Below, piece after piece: positions 24,801-37,780 of a stretch of 64,000 nt of DNA. Source of the DNA: Sipunculus nudus (lineage: Eukaryota > Annelida > Sipuncula > Golfingiida > Sipunculidae); the NCBI GenBank assembly GCA_026874595.1, contig CM049315.1, positions 7,002,664-7,066,663 of the forward strand, given 5' to 3'. Both the position numbers and the translations under genes were made by a program. The notes below the pieces were generated by a model. The model ran no database searches. It had not been told where the DNA came from and was given only the letters and a program-made list of their open reading frames with translations. Position 1 is the first letter of the stretch. Each line of letters begins with the position of its first letter.

Positions 24801-27590
24801 GATTGATACACCTGTGATGCTCAGATGTGTAAGGATCTTTCATCTCTTGACTGTTCATAACATTCCCAAGTAAGGAGAAGAAAAGTGACTTACCATTCAG
24901 CAGTCTTATAATGACTCACCTGAAATGAGTGGAAACTCATATAAGCAATTATATATGGAATATTTAAGATTTTATAACAAGATTAGTGATTCAAACCAGT
25001 GAATTAAATGTGGCACAGAGGTAAATGATGTCATATACATCTTCATTAACAGTCATATATTTCATTTTTTCTTCAGACAGAAATCATTAACGAAATAATG
25101 ATATTACATTCAATTGATTAATTGATCATGGAATATATTTAATATGAGTCTTGAAAACATACAGGCCGGGTTTTCATAATTCTTACATAATAAATAACTC
25201 TGTAGTAACTCTTAACTTTTAAATTAACCCATTTTGCTTTATTAAATATATTTTGTTTTACAATATATAGCTTCCACCATGCTTGGATAATTAATATTCA
25301 TTCACAACCATCTATTTCACAGACACTGCCAGTCTAATATTTTGTAAAGCTGCTATATGGGGTCTAGCTAGAGCAAATGAAGACAATTCTTCCTCATATA
25401 AATATATCACTGTCAAAAAGGTTATAAAGTAGAGAACAAACTCATATTTACAATATCCATATGCTTCCAAGTTACTTGTCCTCAAAAGTAAATGTGAGAC
25501 AATGTTACAGAACAATGACTTTTTACTTTTTCTAAATTTGGGCATCATTCTATAATTCTCTCACTTTCCTGACTAGAGGCAATTTCCCATTATCTCCCTG
25601 ATTTCCAGTATGGTTGGCATGTTTCTAGTAAGCATATATCAATATAACATCAAGATTTAATGTTAGTTCACAAATCATGAGGGTAGCACCAAAGTTTATA
25701 ACAACAGCTTCTTGCAATAAGTTAAAGATACACTTGAGTCTAATGAAAAAAACATCCTTTGTTTAACATGATGCACACAAATGGCACTGTATGTCAGGTC
25801 TCATTCCACTGAGTCAGGCATAGTTGGTAAAGGCAATCATGCCTGCTCACTGACATTTATGTTTAACAACAATATCAAATAAAGCTTCAACTGCATAATG
25901 CAGTTATAATGCCACAACTGCAGCTGTATAAGACAACAACATGTATACAGACATGTGGTCAATTCTTTCAACTTAAACTTGAACTTGAATTTTATATGGA
26001 TCAGATAGCTGGACAACACTTCCAGCAGCATGGACCAGAAGTTTATAGGCAGGTGCCAGCCATCTTACAGCCAAAGAGCAGCATGGTTTCACCTTGGTGA
26101 AGAAATCTGACAGTCATTAGCCTGAAATGACCAGCCTGAAGACCTGCCTGCCAGGACCCTCTTTTATGCTCCCTCTGGTATTATATTTCTATTCTGCTAG
26201 CTTGCTACCAATGGGAAGTATTCTTTTCTTGATGTCAAACTGATTACTTGCTGTAACATGAATGCCTCCGGGAGGTGTCCCTGTTATTGTTCAACCTTGT
26301 GATCATTTAACAACAAACCATTCATCCCAAATACAAGACGATATGTATACATATATACCAGACACGGGCTGAAGCATCATTTTATCAATGTTACAAGAAC
26401 AGGAGGATTTAAGGTGAATGTTAGGCACAACATTCCATCCAGGTAAAAACCCTGCCCTAGAAGTGAAGAGTTGGTTACTATAATATACAATATATTTAGA
26501 AGGAGAGGATATTTTTTTATTTATGTCAATTTCTACCAGTATTCATCAATACAGGATTCTGACATAATTTATGTGCATGTTCTCAGGATAAAAAGGATGA
26601 ATACCCTGTAGTTGTTTTTTTTTGGAGGTCACCATTTAATATTTATATTATTAACTTTTTATACTCTATTTGGTCAATCAAGTATATATAAATTGTTAAA
26701 AGTTATTTGCTACCATAAACATAGTCTATTTTTATTAGAATGTTGAATTCCAGTCCACAAACGGTGATTTTTTATAAACCTGTGGAAATATAACATGATG
26801 ATTCAGTTAAATATTTTGTCTTGCATGTAATAATGGTTTTCGAAAATGGGAAAGTTCTGTTTTTTAGAGGTAGAATTTAATTTCAGATTGGGGATTGGTT
26901 TGTAAGTTACGTCCGCCCTATACCCTTCAAGAAACAAGGAACAAAAGATGCCCAGTGGACTCCAATGTGACCAATAAACCAATTTCTGCTTCCAAATGGA
27001 TTCCTATAATACCAGCTACAGGTTTTATGACCTTAAGACTTATTCCATTTCAAGCCTGTTAGTTCAACTGTTAACAGCTGGATGTTTGTTTAATGTATGT
27101 ATTGGTTTTCTGATTACATCTGACAAAAATTCCCTTGTTTTCAATCAATCCCATATCATTCAGTTAGATATGTCTAATTGATTTTGCTTAGCCATCCACA
27201 CTTTTCTGAAAACAATATACATTAAATCACAAATTACGACAGGTCATATTCTGTGTGGGCAATACAAATAGCAATTACAGCTGGGAGTAAGAGCTATAAC
27301 TTCTAAATTAGTAGATATGGTCAATTAAGTAGAAATGTTCTTTACAAAGAACCAGATAAGGCAGACAAAGTGAAGCTTGCTGGAGATTCCAAAACTGCCA
27401 AGATGTACCTGACAGGTAAATCAGGTACATTAATATACAAATGAGATGACAATGAATAATTATCAAGCACATATAGAAACAGGAAAAAATGTGATTTTGC
27501 CAGATTTGCCTGGTAATTTTATGTACATTGCAACATTTGATTTTTAATTTTGCAAATTCTGTCCCAGCTTTCCGAATTGGTCTGCTTGGT
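24801..27590. other. Unique A+T-rich DNA
   Basis: No supported gene. A GC-richer stretch at about 26020-26170 (GGCAGGTGCCAGCCATC, GACCTGCCTGCCAGGACC) resembles the islands near 22.8 kb and 41.2 kb. All frames are below 80 codons with no domains. Confidence 0.45.
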
Positions 27591-28094
27591 TATAGGTTAA
27601 GGTCACTTGGGTCATATAGAAGATTAGGATATGATCCACTGGATTAAGGATATAGATCTTATATACTGGGTTAAATTTAAAGCTTAAGTCCATAAGGATC
27701 TAGTCCATAGAACTTATAGGTTAAAGACTCACTCTGTGCATTAAGGTTAAATTTATATTCCACTGCATGGGTTAATGTAAAATTTAAAGATCTGATCCAC
27801 AGGGTTAAGGTTCTAGTCCACTGGGTTAAGGATCTAGTTCACTGGGTTTTGGTAAGGTGATAGCGAGTTAAGGATCTAGTCCACCAGGTTATGGTTAAGG
27901 TTACAGGGTTAGGAATCTGGTTTACTGGGTTATGGTAAGGTTAAAGGTTTAAGGGTCTAGTTCACTAGGTTGTGGTTAAGGTAACAGGATTAAGAATTTA
28001 GTTCACTGGGTTATGATTAAGGTTATATGGTTAAGGATCTAGTCCACTAGATTATGATTAAGGTTATTGTTTTAAGGGTCTAGTTCACTGGGTT
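27591..28094. repeat. Degenerate left edge of the 41/42-bp satellite
   Basis: Diverged units with GGATCTAGTCCACTGGGTTA and TTAAGGTTA words, with indels, lead into the homogeneous array. Confidence 0.85.
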
Positions 28095-30050
28095 ATGATT
28101 AAGGTTATAGGGTTAAGGGGTCTAGTTCATTGGGTTATGGTTAAAGTTATAGGGTTAAGGGGTCTAGTTCATTGGGTTATGGTTAAAGTTATAGGGTTAA
28201 GGGGTCTAGTTCATTGGGTTATGGTTAAAGTTATAGGGTTAAGGGGTCTAGTTCATTGGGTTATGGTTAAAGTTATAGGGTTAAGGGGTCTAGTTCATTG
28301 GGTTATGGTTAAAGTTATAGGGTTAAGGGGTCTACTTCATTGGGTTATGGTTAAAGTTATAGGGTTAAGGGGTCTAGTTCATTGGGTTATGGTTAAAGTT
28401 ATAGGGTTAAGGGGTCTAGTTCATTGGGTTATGGTTAAAGTTATAGGGTTAAGGGGTCTACTTCATTGGGTTATGGTTAAAGTTATAGGGTTAAGGGGTC
28501 TAGTTCATTGGGTTATGGTTAAAGTTATAGGGTTAAGGGGTCTAGTTCATTGGGTTATGGTTAAAGTTATAGGGTTAAGGGGTCTAGTTCATTGGGTTAT
28601 GGTTAAAGTTATAGGGTTAAGGGGTCTAGTTCATTGGGTTATGGTTAAAGTTATAGGGTTAAGGGGTCTACTTCATTGGGTTATGGTTAAAGTTATAGGG
28701 TTAAGGGGTCTAGTTCATTGGGTTATGGTTAAAGTTATAGGGTTAAGGGGTCTAGTTCATTGGGTTATGGTTAAAGTTATAGGGTTAAGGGGTCTAGTTC
28801 ACTGGGTTATGATTAAGGTTATAGGGTTAAGGGGTCTAGTTCATTGGGTTATGGTTAAAGTTATAGGGTTAAGGGGTCTAGTTCATTGGGTTATGGTTAA
28901 AGTTATAGGGTTAAGGGGTCTAGTTCATTGGGTTATGGTTAAAGTTATAGGGTTAAGGGGTCTAGTTCATTGGGTTATGGTTAAAGTTATAGGGTTAAGG
29001 GGTCTAGTTCATTGGGTTATGGTTAAAGTTATAGGGTTAAGGGGTCTAGTTCATTGGGTTATGGTTAAAGTTATAGGGTTAAGGGGTCTAGTTCATTGGG
29101 TTATGGTTAAAGTTATAGGGTTAAGGGGTCTAGTTCATTTGGTTATGGTTAAAGTTATAGGGTTAAGGGGTCTACTTCATTGGGTTATGGTTAAAGTTAT
29201 AGGGTTAAGGGGTCTAGTTCATTGGGTTATGGTTAAAGTTATAGGGTTAAGGGGTCTAGTTCATTGGGTTATGGTTAAAGTTATAGGGTTAAGGGGTCTA
29301 GTTCATTGGGTTATGGTTAAAGTTATAGGGTTAAGGGGTCTAGTTCATTGGGTTATGGTTAAAGTTATAGGGTTAAGGGGTCTACTTCATTGGGTTATGG
29401 TTAAAGTTATAGGGTTAAGGGGTCTAGTTCATTGGGTTATGGTTAAAGTTATAGGGTTAAGGGGTCTAGTTCATTGGGTTATGGTTAAAGTTATAGGGTT
29501 AAGGGGTCTACTTCATTGGGTTATGGTTAAAGTTATAGGGTTAAGGGGTCTAGTTCATTGGGTTATGGTTAAAGTTATAGGGTTAAGGGGTCTACTTCAT
29601 TGGGTTATGGTTAAAGTTATAGGGTTAAGGGGTCTACTTCATTGGGTTATGGTTAAAGTTATAGGGTTAAGGGGTCTAGTTCATTGGGTTATGGTTAAAG
29701 TTATAGGGTTAAGGGGTCTAGTTCATTGGGTTATGGTTAAAGTTATAGGGTTAAGGGGTCTAGTTCATTGGGTTATGGTTAAAGTTATAGGGTTAAGGGG
29801 TCTAGTTCATTGGGTTATGGTTAAAGTTATAGGGTTAAGGGGTCTACTTCATTGGGTTATGGTTAAAGTTATAGGGTTAAGGGGTCTAGTTCATTGGGTT
29901 ATGGTTAAAGTTATAGGGTTAAGGGGTCTAGTTCATTGGGTTATGGTTAAAGTTATAGGGTTAAGGGGTCTACTTCATTGGGTTATGGTTAAAGTTATAG
30001 GGTTAAGGGGTCTAGTTCATTGGGTTATGGTTAAAGTTATAGGGTTAAAC
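28095..30050. repeat. Highly homogeneous 42-bp satellite, about 46 copies, open for 665 codons
   Basis: The unit is TTCATTGGGTTATGGTTAAA followed by GTTATAGGGTTAAGGGGTCTAG, nearly identical in every copy; the main variant is CTACTTCAT for CTAGTTCAT. Because 42 is divisible by 3 and the unit lacks stops in one frame, an ATG-started frame at 28095-30092 repeats the 14-residue unit VKVIGLRGLVHWVM. The flanking related units are 41 bp; the extra base is the fourth G of AAGGGGTC versus AAGGATC. I read it as noncoding satellite because there is no non-repeat coding sequence or exon context. GGGTTA, the telomere-type hexamer, occurs twice per unit. Confidence 0.95.
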
Positions 30051-30377
30051 ATCTACTGGGACATGTTAAGGGTTAAGGGACTAATCCACTAGGTTATGAT
30101 TATAGTTAGAGGATTAAAGATCTAGTCCACCAGATTATGATTAAGGTTAAAGGGTTAAGGGTCTAGTCCACCAGATTACAATTAAGGTTATACGGTTAAG
30201 GGTCTAGTTCACTGGGTTATAATAATGAATGTAAGGTTAAGGATCTACTGGGTCATGGTTAGGATTATAGGGTTAAGGGACTAGTCCACTTGGTTATGGT
30301 TAAGTTTATAGAGTTAAGGGACTAGTCCACTTGGTTATGGTTAAGTTTATAGGGTTAAGGGACTAGTCCACTTGGTT
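30051..30377. repeat. Degenerate units of the same satellite
   Basis: Variant units with GGGACTAGTCCACTTGGTTA and TTAAGTTTATAG words link the homogeneous array to the inserted family A sequence at 30378. Confidence 0.85.
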
Positions 30378-30671
30378 AACAAGGGACCCATAGGTCATGA
30401 TGCTCAGCTAAGTTGACCTTGAAGGTATAAATCTTAAACAATAACACCAGACAATGCATGCACTGTGTTTATGTTGACACCTGTGATCGCACCCAGGCCA
30501 CTGTTTTTAACATTTGTTTCCAAGAGTAGGTAAACTGTTTCAGGGGAATATTTTGGCAGGTACAAACTAATGTTAAAGGGGAGAATTAACGTTAAGGGGG
30601 GAGTTATTTTTTATGTGACAATTCAACATGCTTTATAGGTGATTGGGCCCCTTTGAGGATCAAGTGAGCTT
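30378..30671 (+). mobile_element. Family A copy 4, short element inserted in the satellite
   Basis: Starts ACAAGGGACCCATAGGTCAT followed by GATGCTCAGCTAAG, and ends near GATCAAGTGAGC. The satellite resumes with CTTGGTTATAGTTAC. CTTGGTT occurs on both sides, which could be a 7-bp target duplication or simply the repeated unit. There is no core array or ACGG tract, so it is an internally deleted form. Confidence 0.55.
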
Positions 30672-32695
30672 GGTTATAGTTACTGTTGTAAGGTTTAAAA
30701 TGTTGTCCAGTGGGTTATGATTAAAGAAATAAGGTTAAGGATTTAATCAACTATGTTATGACTAAACCTGCCAGGTTAAGGATCTCATCCAATGAGTTAA
30801 GGTTAAGGCTATAAGGTTACAGGTCAGGTTTATTGGGTTATTGTCAAGGCAATACAGTGAAAGAGCCCTCTGGGTTTTACACTTAAGGATCTTAAGTCCA
30901 CTGGGTGATGGTTAAGGCTATAATGTTAAGGATCTAGTCATGTGGGTTATGGTTAAGGCTATTGTATTAAGGATCTTGACCAGTGGTTTATATTTAATTA
31001 AGGCTATAATGTTAAAGATCTAGTCCAGTGGGTGATGGTTAAGGCTATAATGTTAAGGATCTAGTCAGGAGTGTTATAATTACAGCTATAATGTTAAGGA
31101 TCTAGTTCAGCATGTTATAGTTAAGTCTATAATGTAAAGGATCTAGTCCAGCGTGTTTTAGTTACGGCTATAATATTAAGGGTCTAGTCCAGTGGGTTAT
31201 GGTTAAGGCTATAATGTTAAGGAACTAGTCCAGTGGGTGATGGTTAAGGCTAAAATATTAAGGATCTAGTCCAGTGGGTAATGGTTAAGGCTATAATGTA
31301 AAGGATCTAGTCAAGTGGGTTGTGGTTAAGGCCATAATGTAAAAGATCTAGTCAAGTGGGTTATGGTTAAGGCTATAATGTAAAGGATCTAGTCCAGTGG
31401 ATTATGGTTAAGGCTATAATGTAAAGGATCTAGTCCAGTGGGTGATGGTTAAGGTTATAACGTTAAGGATCTAGTCCAGCAGGGTATAGTTAAGGCTATA
31501 ATGTTAAGGATCTAGTCTAGCATGTTATAGTTAAGGCTATAATGTTTAGGATCTAGTCCAGCATGTTATAGTTAAGGCTAAAATATTAAGGATCTAGTCC
31601 AGTGGGTTATGGTTAAGGCTATAAAGTTAAGTATCTAGTCCAGTGGGTTATGGTTAAGGCTATAATGTAAAGGATCTAGTCTAGCATGTTATGGTTAAGG
31701 CTATAATGTTTAGGATCTAGTCCAGCATGTTATAGTTAAGGCTAAAATATTAAGGATCTAGTCCAGTGGGTGATGATTAAGGCTAAAATATTAAGGATCT
31801 AGTCCAGTGGGTTATAGTTAAGGCTATAATGTTAAGGATCAAGTCTAGTGTGTTATAGTTAAGGCTAAAATATTAAGGATCTAGTCCAGTGGGTTATAGT
31901 TAAGGCTATAATGTTAAGGATCTAGTCCAGCAGGTTATAGTTAAGGCTATAATGTTAAGGATCTAGTCTAGTGTGTTATAGTTAAGGCTATAATGTTTAG
32001 GATCTAGTCCAGCATGTTATAGTTAAGGCTAAAATATTAAGGATCTAGTCCAGTGGGTGATGATTAAGGCTAAAATATTAAGGATCTAGTCCAGTGGGTT
32101 ATGGTTAAGGCTATAATGTTAAGGATCTAGTCCAGTGGATTATAGTTAAAGCTATAATGTTAAGGATCTAGTCCAGTGGGTTATGGTTAAGGCTATAATG
32201 CTAAGGATCTAGTCCAGTGGGTTATGGTTAAGGCTAAAATATTAAGGATCTAGTCCAGTGTGTTATAGATAAGGCTAAAATATTAAGGATCTAGTCCAGT
32301 GGGTTATGGTTAAGGCTATAATGTTAAGGATCTAGTCCAGTGGATTATAGTTAAAGCTATAATGTTAAGGATCTAGTCCAGTGGGTTATGGTTAAGGCTA
32401 TAATGCTAAGGATCTAGTCCAGTGGGTTATGGTTAAGGCTAAAATATTAAGGATCTAGTCCAGTGTGTTATAGATAAGGCTATAATATTAAGGATCTAGT
32501 CCAGTGGGTTATGGTTAAGGCTAAAATATTAAGGATCTAGTCCAGTGTGTTATAGATAAGGCTATAATATTAAGGATCTAGTCCAGTGGGTTATGGTTAA
32601 GGCTGTAATGTTAAGGACCCAGTCCAGTGGGTTATAGTTTGACTATAATGTTAAGGATCTAGTCCAGAGGAATATGGTTCAGGCTATAATGTTAA
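30672..32695. repeat. 41-bp satellite, related to the 42-bp array
   Basis: The unit is GGATCTAGTCCAGTGGGTTA followed by TGGTTAAGGCTATAATGTTAA, period 41 bp (32287 to 32328). Copies vary (TAAAATATT, CATGTTATAG), and small blocks of two to three units are repeated, for example near 32100-32250 and 32280-32430. There is no long open frame because 41 is not a multiple of 3. Confidence 0.95.
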
Positions 32696-32878
32696 CAATA
32701 TACAGGTATAACACTTGTCGGTGTATGTTACATCAGACACTGGCACATGCTTGTCTGTGCTGAACCCCTCCACTGCAGACTGCTCTGTACAGGAACCTCC
32801 CTATTGTGGACAGCTCAGGGGGATCCATGATCAGCAGAGGTCTGTAACCTCTATTATATGGACACCTTTATGTTATTG
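32696..32878. other. Short unique spacer
   Basis: Nothing recognised; GC-richer than its surroundings. Confidence 0.5.
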
Positions 32879-35866
32879 TTAACAAGTGACCCATGGGTCA
32901 TGACGCTCAGCTGACTGGAAAGAGATTCACAAAAGGAAATTTTATCATCAGAATGGTAGTATATACCCATTCAACTGAAGCATCAAACAGATTAACCAAC
33001 AGGCCAAGATTTAGTCTGTATTTATATATCTCAAAAATAGAGAAAAAATGTGTAAACTTCAAAAACTAGAATACAGGTAGCCGACAAGTGACTACGTGTA
33101 TCCGCTAAAATCAGAGTGGAACGGGTGAAGTGAGGCATGGATTGAGTGGCAAGGGGAAATAGAGTGAGGTATGTTGCATATTAGCATGGATGTCTGCAGC
33201 CTAAATGTGCATGTAGGTTGTGCCACCTACCACAAATCCAGAAAGCTGTCCAAGTTGTATACATATGCAAAATTTTAGGCAGAAAAGTAAAAAAACTACA
33301 GCCCACGGCAGACAAACAGACAGACGCTGTGCAAAAATGGTTGCAGGTGGCCCCTCCAGTTTTGCGTATGATAAAGACCTATTTGGCCCAATCGTTCAAA
33401 CAGTTCCCGAGATATGAGCTTGGATGTCTACAGCATAAGCTAGAATGTAGGTGGCGCCACCTGTCATAAAATCAAGAAAGCTATCCAGGATATATAAAAC
33501 TGCAAAAATTTTAGGCAGATATGTCAAACTACTGCCGAGATATGAGTGACATTATCCCATAGCAGACAAACAGACAGACGCTGTGCAAAAATAGTTGCAG
33601 GTGGCGCCACCAGTTTTGAGTATGATAAAGAGCTATGTGAGATCTATACACATGCAAAATTTTGGCCCAATCGGTCAAACGGTTCCCGAGATATGAGCTT
33701 GGATGTAATCAGCATAAACATGAATGTAGGTGGCGCCATCTGTCATAAAATCAAGAAAGCTATCCTGGATGTATACGTATGCCAAATTTCAGGTGAATTA
33801 GTCAATTCACTGCAGAGATATGAGTGATTTTAAATCAAGGCAGATGAACAGATGGACACTGTGCAAACATGGTTACAGGTGGCGCCACCATTTTTTGTGT
33901 ATGTTATAGAGCTATCCAAGGGCTACATTTGTATAAATTTAATTTCCTGATCAGTCAAACGGTTCCCGAGATATGAGCTTGGATGTGATCAGCATGAGCG
34001 TGAATGTAGGTGGCGCCACCTGTCATAAAATCAAGAAAGCTATCCAGGCTGTATACGCATGACAAATTTTAGGTGAATTAGTCAATTCACTGCAGAGATA
34101 TGAGTGATTTTAACCCAAGGCAGATGAACAGATGGACACTGTGCAAACATGGTTTCAGGTGGCGCCACCATTTTTTGTGTATGTTATAAAGCAATTAATC
34201 CAAGGGCTACATTTGTATAAGTTTTATTTCCTGATCGGTCAAACGGTTCCCAAGATATGAGGGTTTATGTGTGGGAACAGACGCACAAATGGATACTGGA
34301 TAGAGAGGAAACGTCAGAGGACAACGCAAATTGGTTAGGCACCAGTTCACATGTGACCCGATAATTGGTGTAAGTTTCGGAAAAATCGGTCCATTATTCT
34401 CAGAGGAGCTTTCTGGAAACGAAAGTGGTGGCGGCGGAGGAACCCGGTCAAAAACACTGTACCCGCAAAACTTCGTTTTGGCGGATACAAAAATACAGGT
34501 GGCTCCACCAGTCTGCAGAAACTAATAAAAACACTTAATGGTCAATATCCATGCAAAGAATCATGATGATCTATGCATTAGTTGTTCAGATACTTCAGCT
34601 TTTGTATCAAATTGTCCGTTATTCTGAGGGATACTTCAAAGTCCTATAGCTTGAAGGATATGGGTAACAGAGACCTAATTTCAGGTTTCAATGGAGACTT
34701 TTCATGGGTCTCCCTGTGTGTCAAGAATGAAGATTCTAGGTCCAGTTTTTATGATATGTGCCCTATTAACAGATGTTCATATCTTTAAAGGTCTCAAAAA
34801 TAGAGAAAAAATTCGTAAAAAAACCCCGAACAAATACAGGTTGTGCCACCAGTCTGCAGAAACTGATGAAACACTCCATGATCAATATCCATGCAAACAA
34901 TTATGGTGACATCTGCATTAGCTGTTCAGATATTTCAGCTTTTGTATCAAATTTTCCATTATTCTGAGCCGTACTTTGGAGTGCCATAGCTCAAAGGATA
35001 TGGGTAACAGAGACCTTATTTCAGGTTTCCATGAAGACTTTTCATGGACCTCTCAGTGTGTCAAGAATGAAGATTCTAGGTCCAGTCTTTATGATTTGTG
35101 CCCTGTTAACAGCTGTTCGCATTTTTAAAGGTCTCAAAAATAGACAAAACAATTTGTAAAAATTGAAAAATACAGGTGGCGCCACCAGTCTGCAGAAACT
35201 GATGAAACATCTCATGATCAATAAGTATGCAAAAATCATGACCATCAGTGATGTAGTTAATGAGATATTGAAGTTTTTGTATGAAATTTTTTACTATTCT
35301 GGGAGGTACTTTGGGGCCCCATAGCTCAAAGGATATGGGAAATAGAGACCTAATTTCTGGTTTCCATGGAGACTTTTCATAGGTCTCTCAGTGTCTCGAG
35401 AATGAAAATTCTAGGTCCAGTCGTTACGATTTGTGCCACGTTAACAGATGACAGCATCCTTAAGGGTCTCAAAAATAGAGGAAAAAATCGTAAAAAATCG
35501 AACAATGCAGGTGGCGCCACCAGTCTGCAGGAACTGATGGAACATCTCATGATCAATATGTATGCCAAAAATCATGACCATCAGTGATGTAGTTAATGAG
35601 ATATTGAAGTTTTTGTATGAAATTTTTGACTATTCTGGGGGGTACTTTGGGGCCCCATAGCTCGAAGGATATGGGTAACAGAGACCTAATTCTAGGTTTC
35701 CATGGAGATTTTTCATGGACCTCTCCGGATTTAAAGTAAGAAGATTCCAGGTCCAGTGGTTACAATTTGTGCCTTGTTAACGGACAGACGGCCGGATGGC
35801 CGGACGGACGACGGACAAAGAGGGATCGCTATAGCTCAGATGACTTACAGTCAGCTGAGCTAAAAA
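32879..35866 (+). mobile_element. Family A copy 5, complete but split by a family B insertion
   Basis: The 5' end carries the perfect palindrome TGACCCATGGGTCA at 32887-32900, then GACGCTCAGCTGACTGG. After the family B insert (33065-34488), four core modules of about 335 bp start at palindrome copies near 34499 (GGTGGCTCCACC), 34844 (GGTTGTGCCACC), 35175 and 35510 (both perfect). Each continues CAGTCTGCAGAAACTGATGA. An ACGG tract lies at 35781-35816. The 3' hairpin at 35833-35861 has arms AGCTCAGATGAC and GTCAGCTGAGCT, loop TTACA, then AAAAA. No protein is encoded. The architecture is that of pearl/Helentron-like non-autonomous elements. Confidence 0.8.
33065..34488 (+). mobile_element. Family B copy 2, complete, nested in family A
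   Basis: The 5' end is ACTAGAATACAGGTAGCCGA. Eight half-modules follow at about 33217, 33346, 33450, 33600, 33728, 33879, 34009 and 34159, five of them with perfect GGTGGCGCCACC. The tail has ACAGACGCACAAATGGATAC and GGTGGCGGCGGAGG, and the 3' hairpin is at 34459-34488. Sequence on either side (ACTTCAAAA and AAAAATACAGG) joins to restore the family A core, so the insertion is precise and sits in an A-run. Confidence 0.85.
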
Positions 35867-36361
35867 ACACAAGTATCTGTAACTTTTAGAATCCAAAACT
35901 TGTTACTATTAGTTTTTCTATACCCATATCAATTTCAGACAGTTAATTAGACTTGATCTTTGTTTATATTAGTGGAGGCTCATGTTCCTGCCACAGAGGT
36001 TTAGGGCTCTATACTGAAGATGACACTGCGAGGTCAATACTATGTTCTTTCTATAAACAAGGAATATATATGGATATCTGTTCCTATATTTGTAGGGAAA
36101 TCTGTAGGGAAGTAAAACATCCAGCACCCCCCCCCCCCCACCAATCTGGATTCTTCCATTGAAAGATACTGTTCAAATAAAATATAATTCTATTAGCTCC
36201 ATGTTGGACCTAACTGAGAACCACTCAACAAATCTCAGCTATAGTATATACCAGCATAAATTCAACTCTGACATATATAATGTCATACATAAACACCCAC
36301 ACTATGACACCTGCTGTTATCTTTGTGTCATCTGCACTGACACACACTCTCCATGAGGACC
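35867..36361. other. Unique spacer with a C-run
   Basis: Nothing recognised beyond C-runs at 36127-36139. Confidence 0.5.
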
Positions 36362-37030
36362 TACACAATACAGGGCTGTCACTGTATACACAATACAGGG
36401 CTGTCTCTGTATACACAATACAGGGCTGTCACTGTATACACAATACAGGGCTGTCTCTGTATACACAATACAGGGCTGTCACTGTATACACAATACAGGG
36501 CTGTCTCTGTATACACAATACAGGGCTGTCATTGTATACGCAACACGGGGCTGTCATTGTACACAATACAGAGCTGTCACTGTATACACAGTACAGGGCT
36601 TTCACTGTATATACAGTACAGGGCTTTCACTGTAAACACAGTACAGGGCTGTCACTGTATACATAATACAGGGTTGTCACTGTATATATATATAATAGAG
36701 GCCTGTCACTGTATACATAATACAGGGTTGTCACTGTATACATAATACAGGGCTGTCACTGTATACACAATACAGGCCTGTCACTGTACACAAAATACAG
36801 GGCTGTCACAGTATACACAATACAGGGTTGTCAATGTATGCAAAATAGAGTGCTCTCACTGTATACACAATACAAGGCTGTCACTGTATACATAATAGAG
36901 TGCTCTCACTGTATACACAATACAGGGCTGTCACTGTATACATAATACAGGGCTGTCACTGTATACATAATAGAGTGCTGTCACTGTATACAAAAAAAGG
37001 CTGTCACTGTATACACAATACAGGGCTAAC
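36362..37030. repeat. 25-bp minisatellite, about 26 copies
   Basis: The unit is CAGGGCTGTCACTGTATACA followed by CAATA, period 25 bp (36371 to 36396), homogeneous on the left and decaying to the right. Two frames of about 130 codons run through it with CIHNTGLSLYTQYRAV-like repeats. They exist because 25-bp units lack stops over a short stretch, not because of a gene. Confidence 0.95.
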
Positions 37031-37780
37031 CTGGGAGCCCATGAAAAAAAAAACACAGGGATGCCACTGTTGATGAAAACCTGGGTAGTCTAGGAAGAAC
37101 ACCCTAGAGACAATACAGGGATGTCACTGTAGATGCAAAACTGGTGAAGTGCAAGATATATAACCAGGATTTAGTTTATTATCTTAGAGAATCCCTGAAA
37201 ATGTTAAATTTACAAGGGATTACTTAAAGTTGAAAACTGCCAGTTGTGTGGCCAGATCTATGACACCAAATGCAACATACGGGTGGAGCATCTGTGAGCA
37301 CTTCATATAGATTAAAATCAGCTGTATATTTGTAACCATTTAATACTGTAATGTTCTAAGCATGTAGTCACTCATGACATGGCTTTTATGTTTCAAAACA
37401 TCAATGTCAAAACCATGAAGCATTCCATCAGAATATTATTTATGCAAGAAATACATATATAGTCTTTTTTAATTAATATTTTAATTATAAATCATGTACA
37501 TATTATATTTTTATATTTCTTTCTTTGTTCTGAATTGTATTAATATTATTCCTATTATCATCTATATAATAAATACAGAGTTGGTTATTTTTCTAGACCA
37601 TGGTTTACCTGCTTCCGTTCTGATTTGACTCTCCAAATTCGGCAGATGTATCGGTGGTGTGCTCTTCTAGGACAAGTTCGTTTTATTTTGCGGGATTATG
37701 CCCTATTAATCTGAATAATTAATAATTTTAATATTTTCCCGTTAAGTACCCCTATTTCTTTTGAGCTGCAAGGTCCTCCA
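37031..37780. other. Unique A+T-rich DNA
   Basis: No gene or repeat recognised; two decayed minisatellite-like words occur at about 37035-37130. Confidence 0.45.

Noticed and set aside
28095-30092. A 665-residue protein made of 14-residue repeats
   Set aside because: It is created by a 42-bp satellite whose unit has no stop in one frame. There is no non-repeat coding sequence, signal, exon boundary or family match. Kept as a satellite.
36280-36745. Two 128-130-residue repetitive proteins
   Set aside because: By-products of the 25-bp minisatellite; frames begin and end arbitrarily within it.
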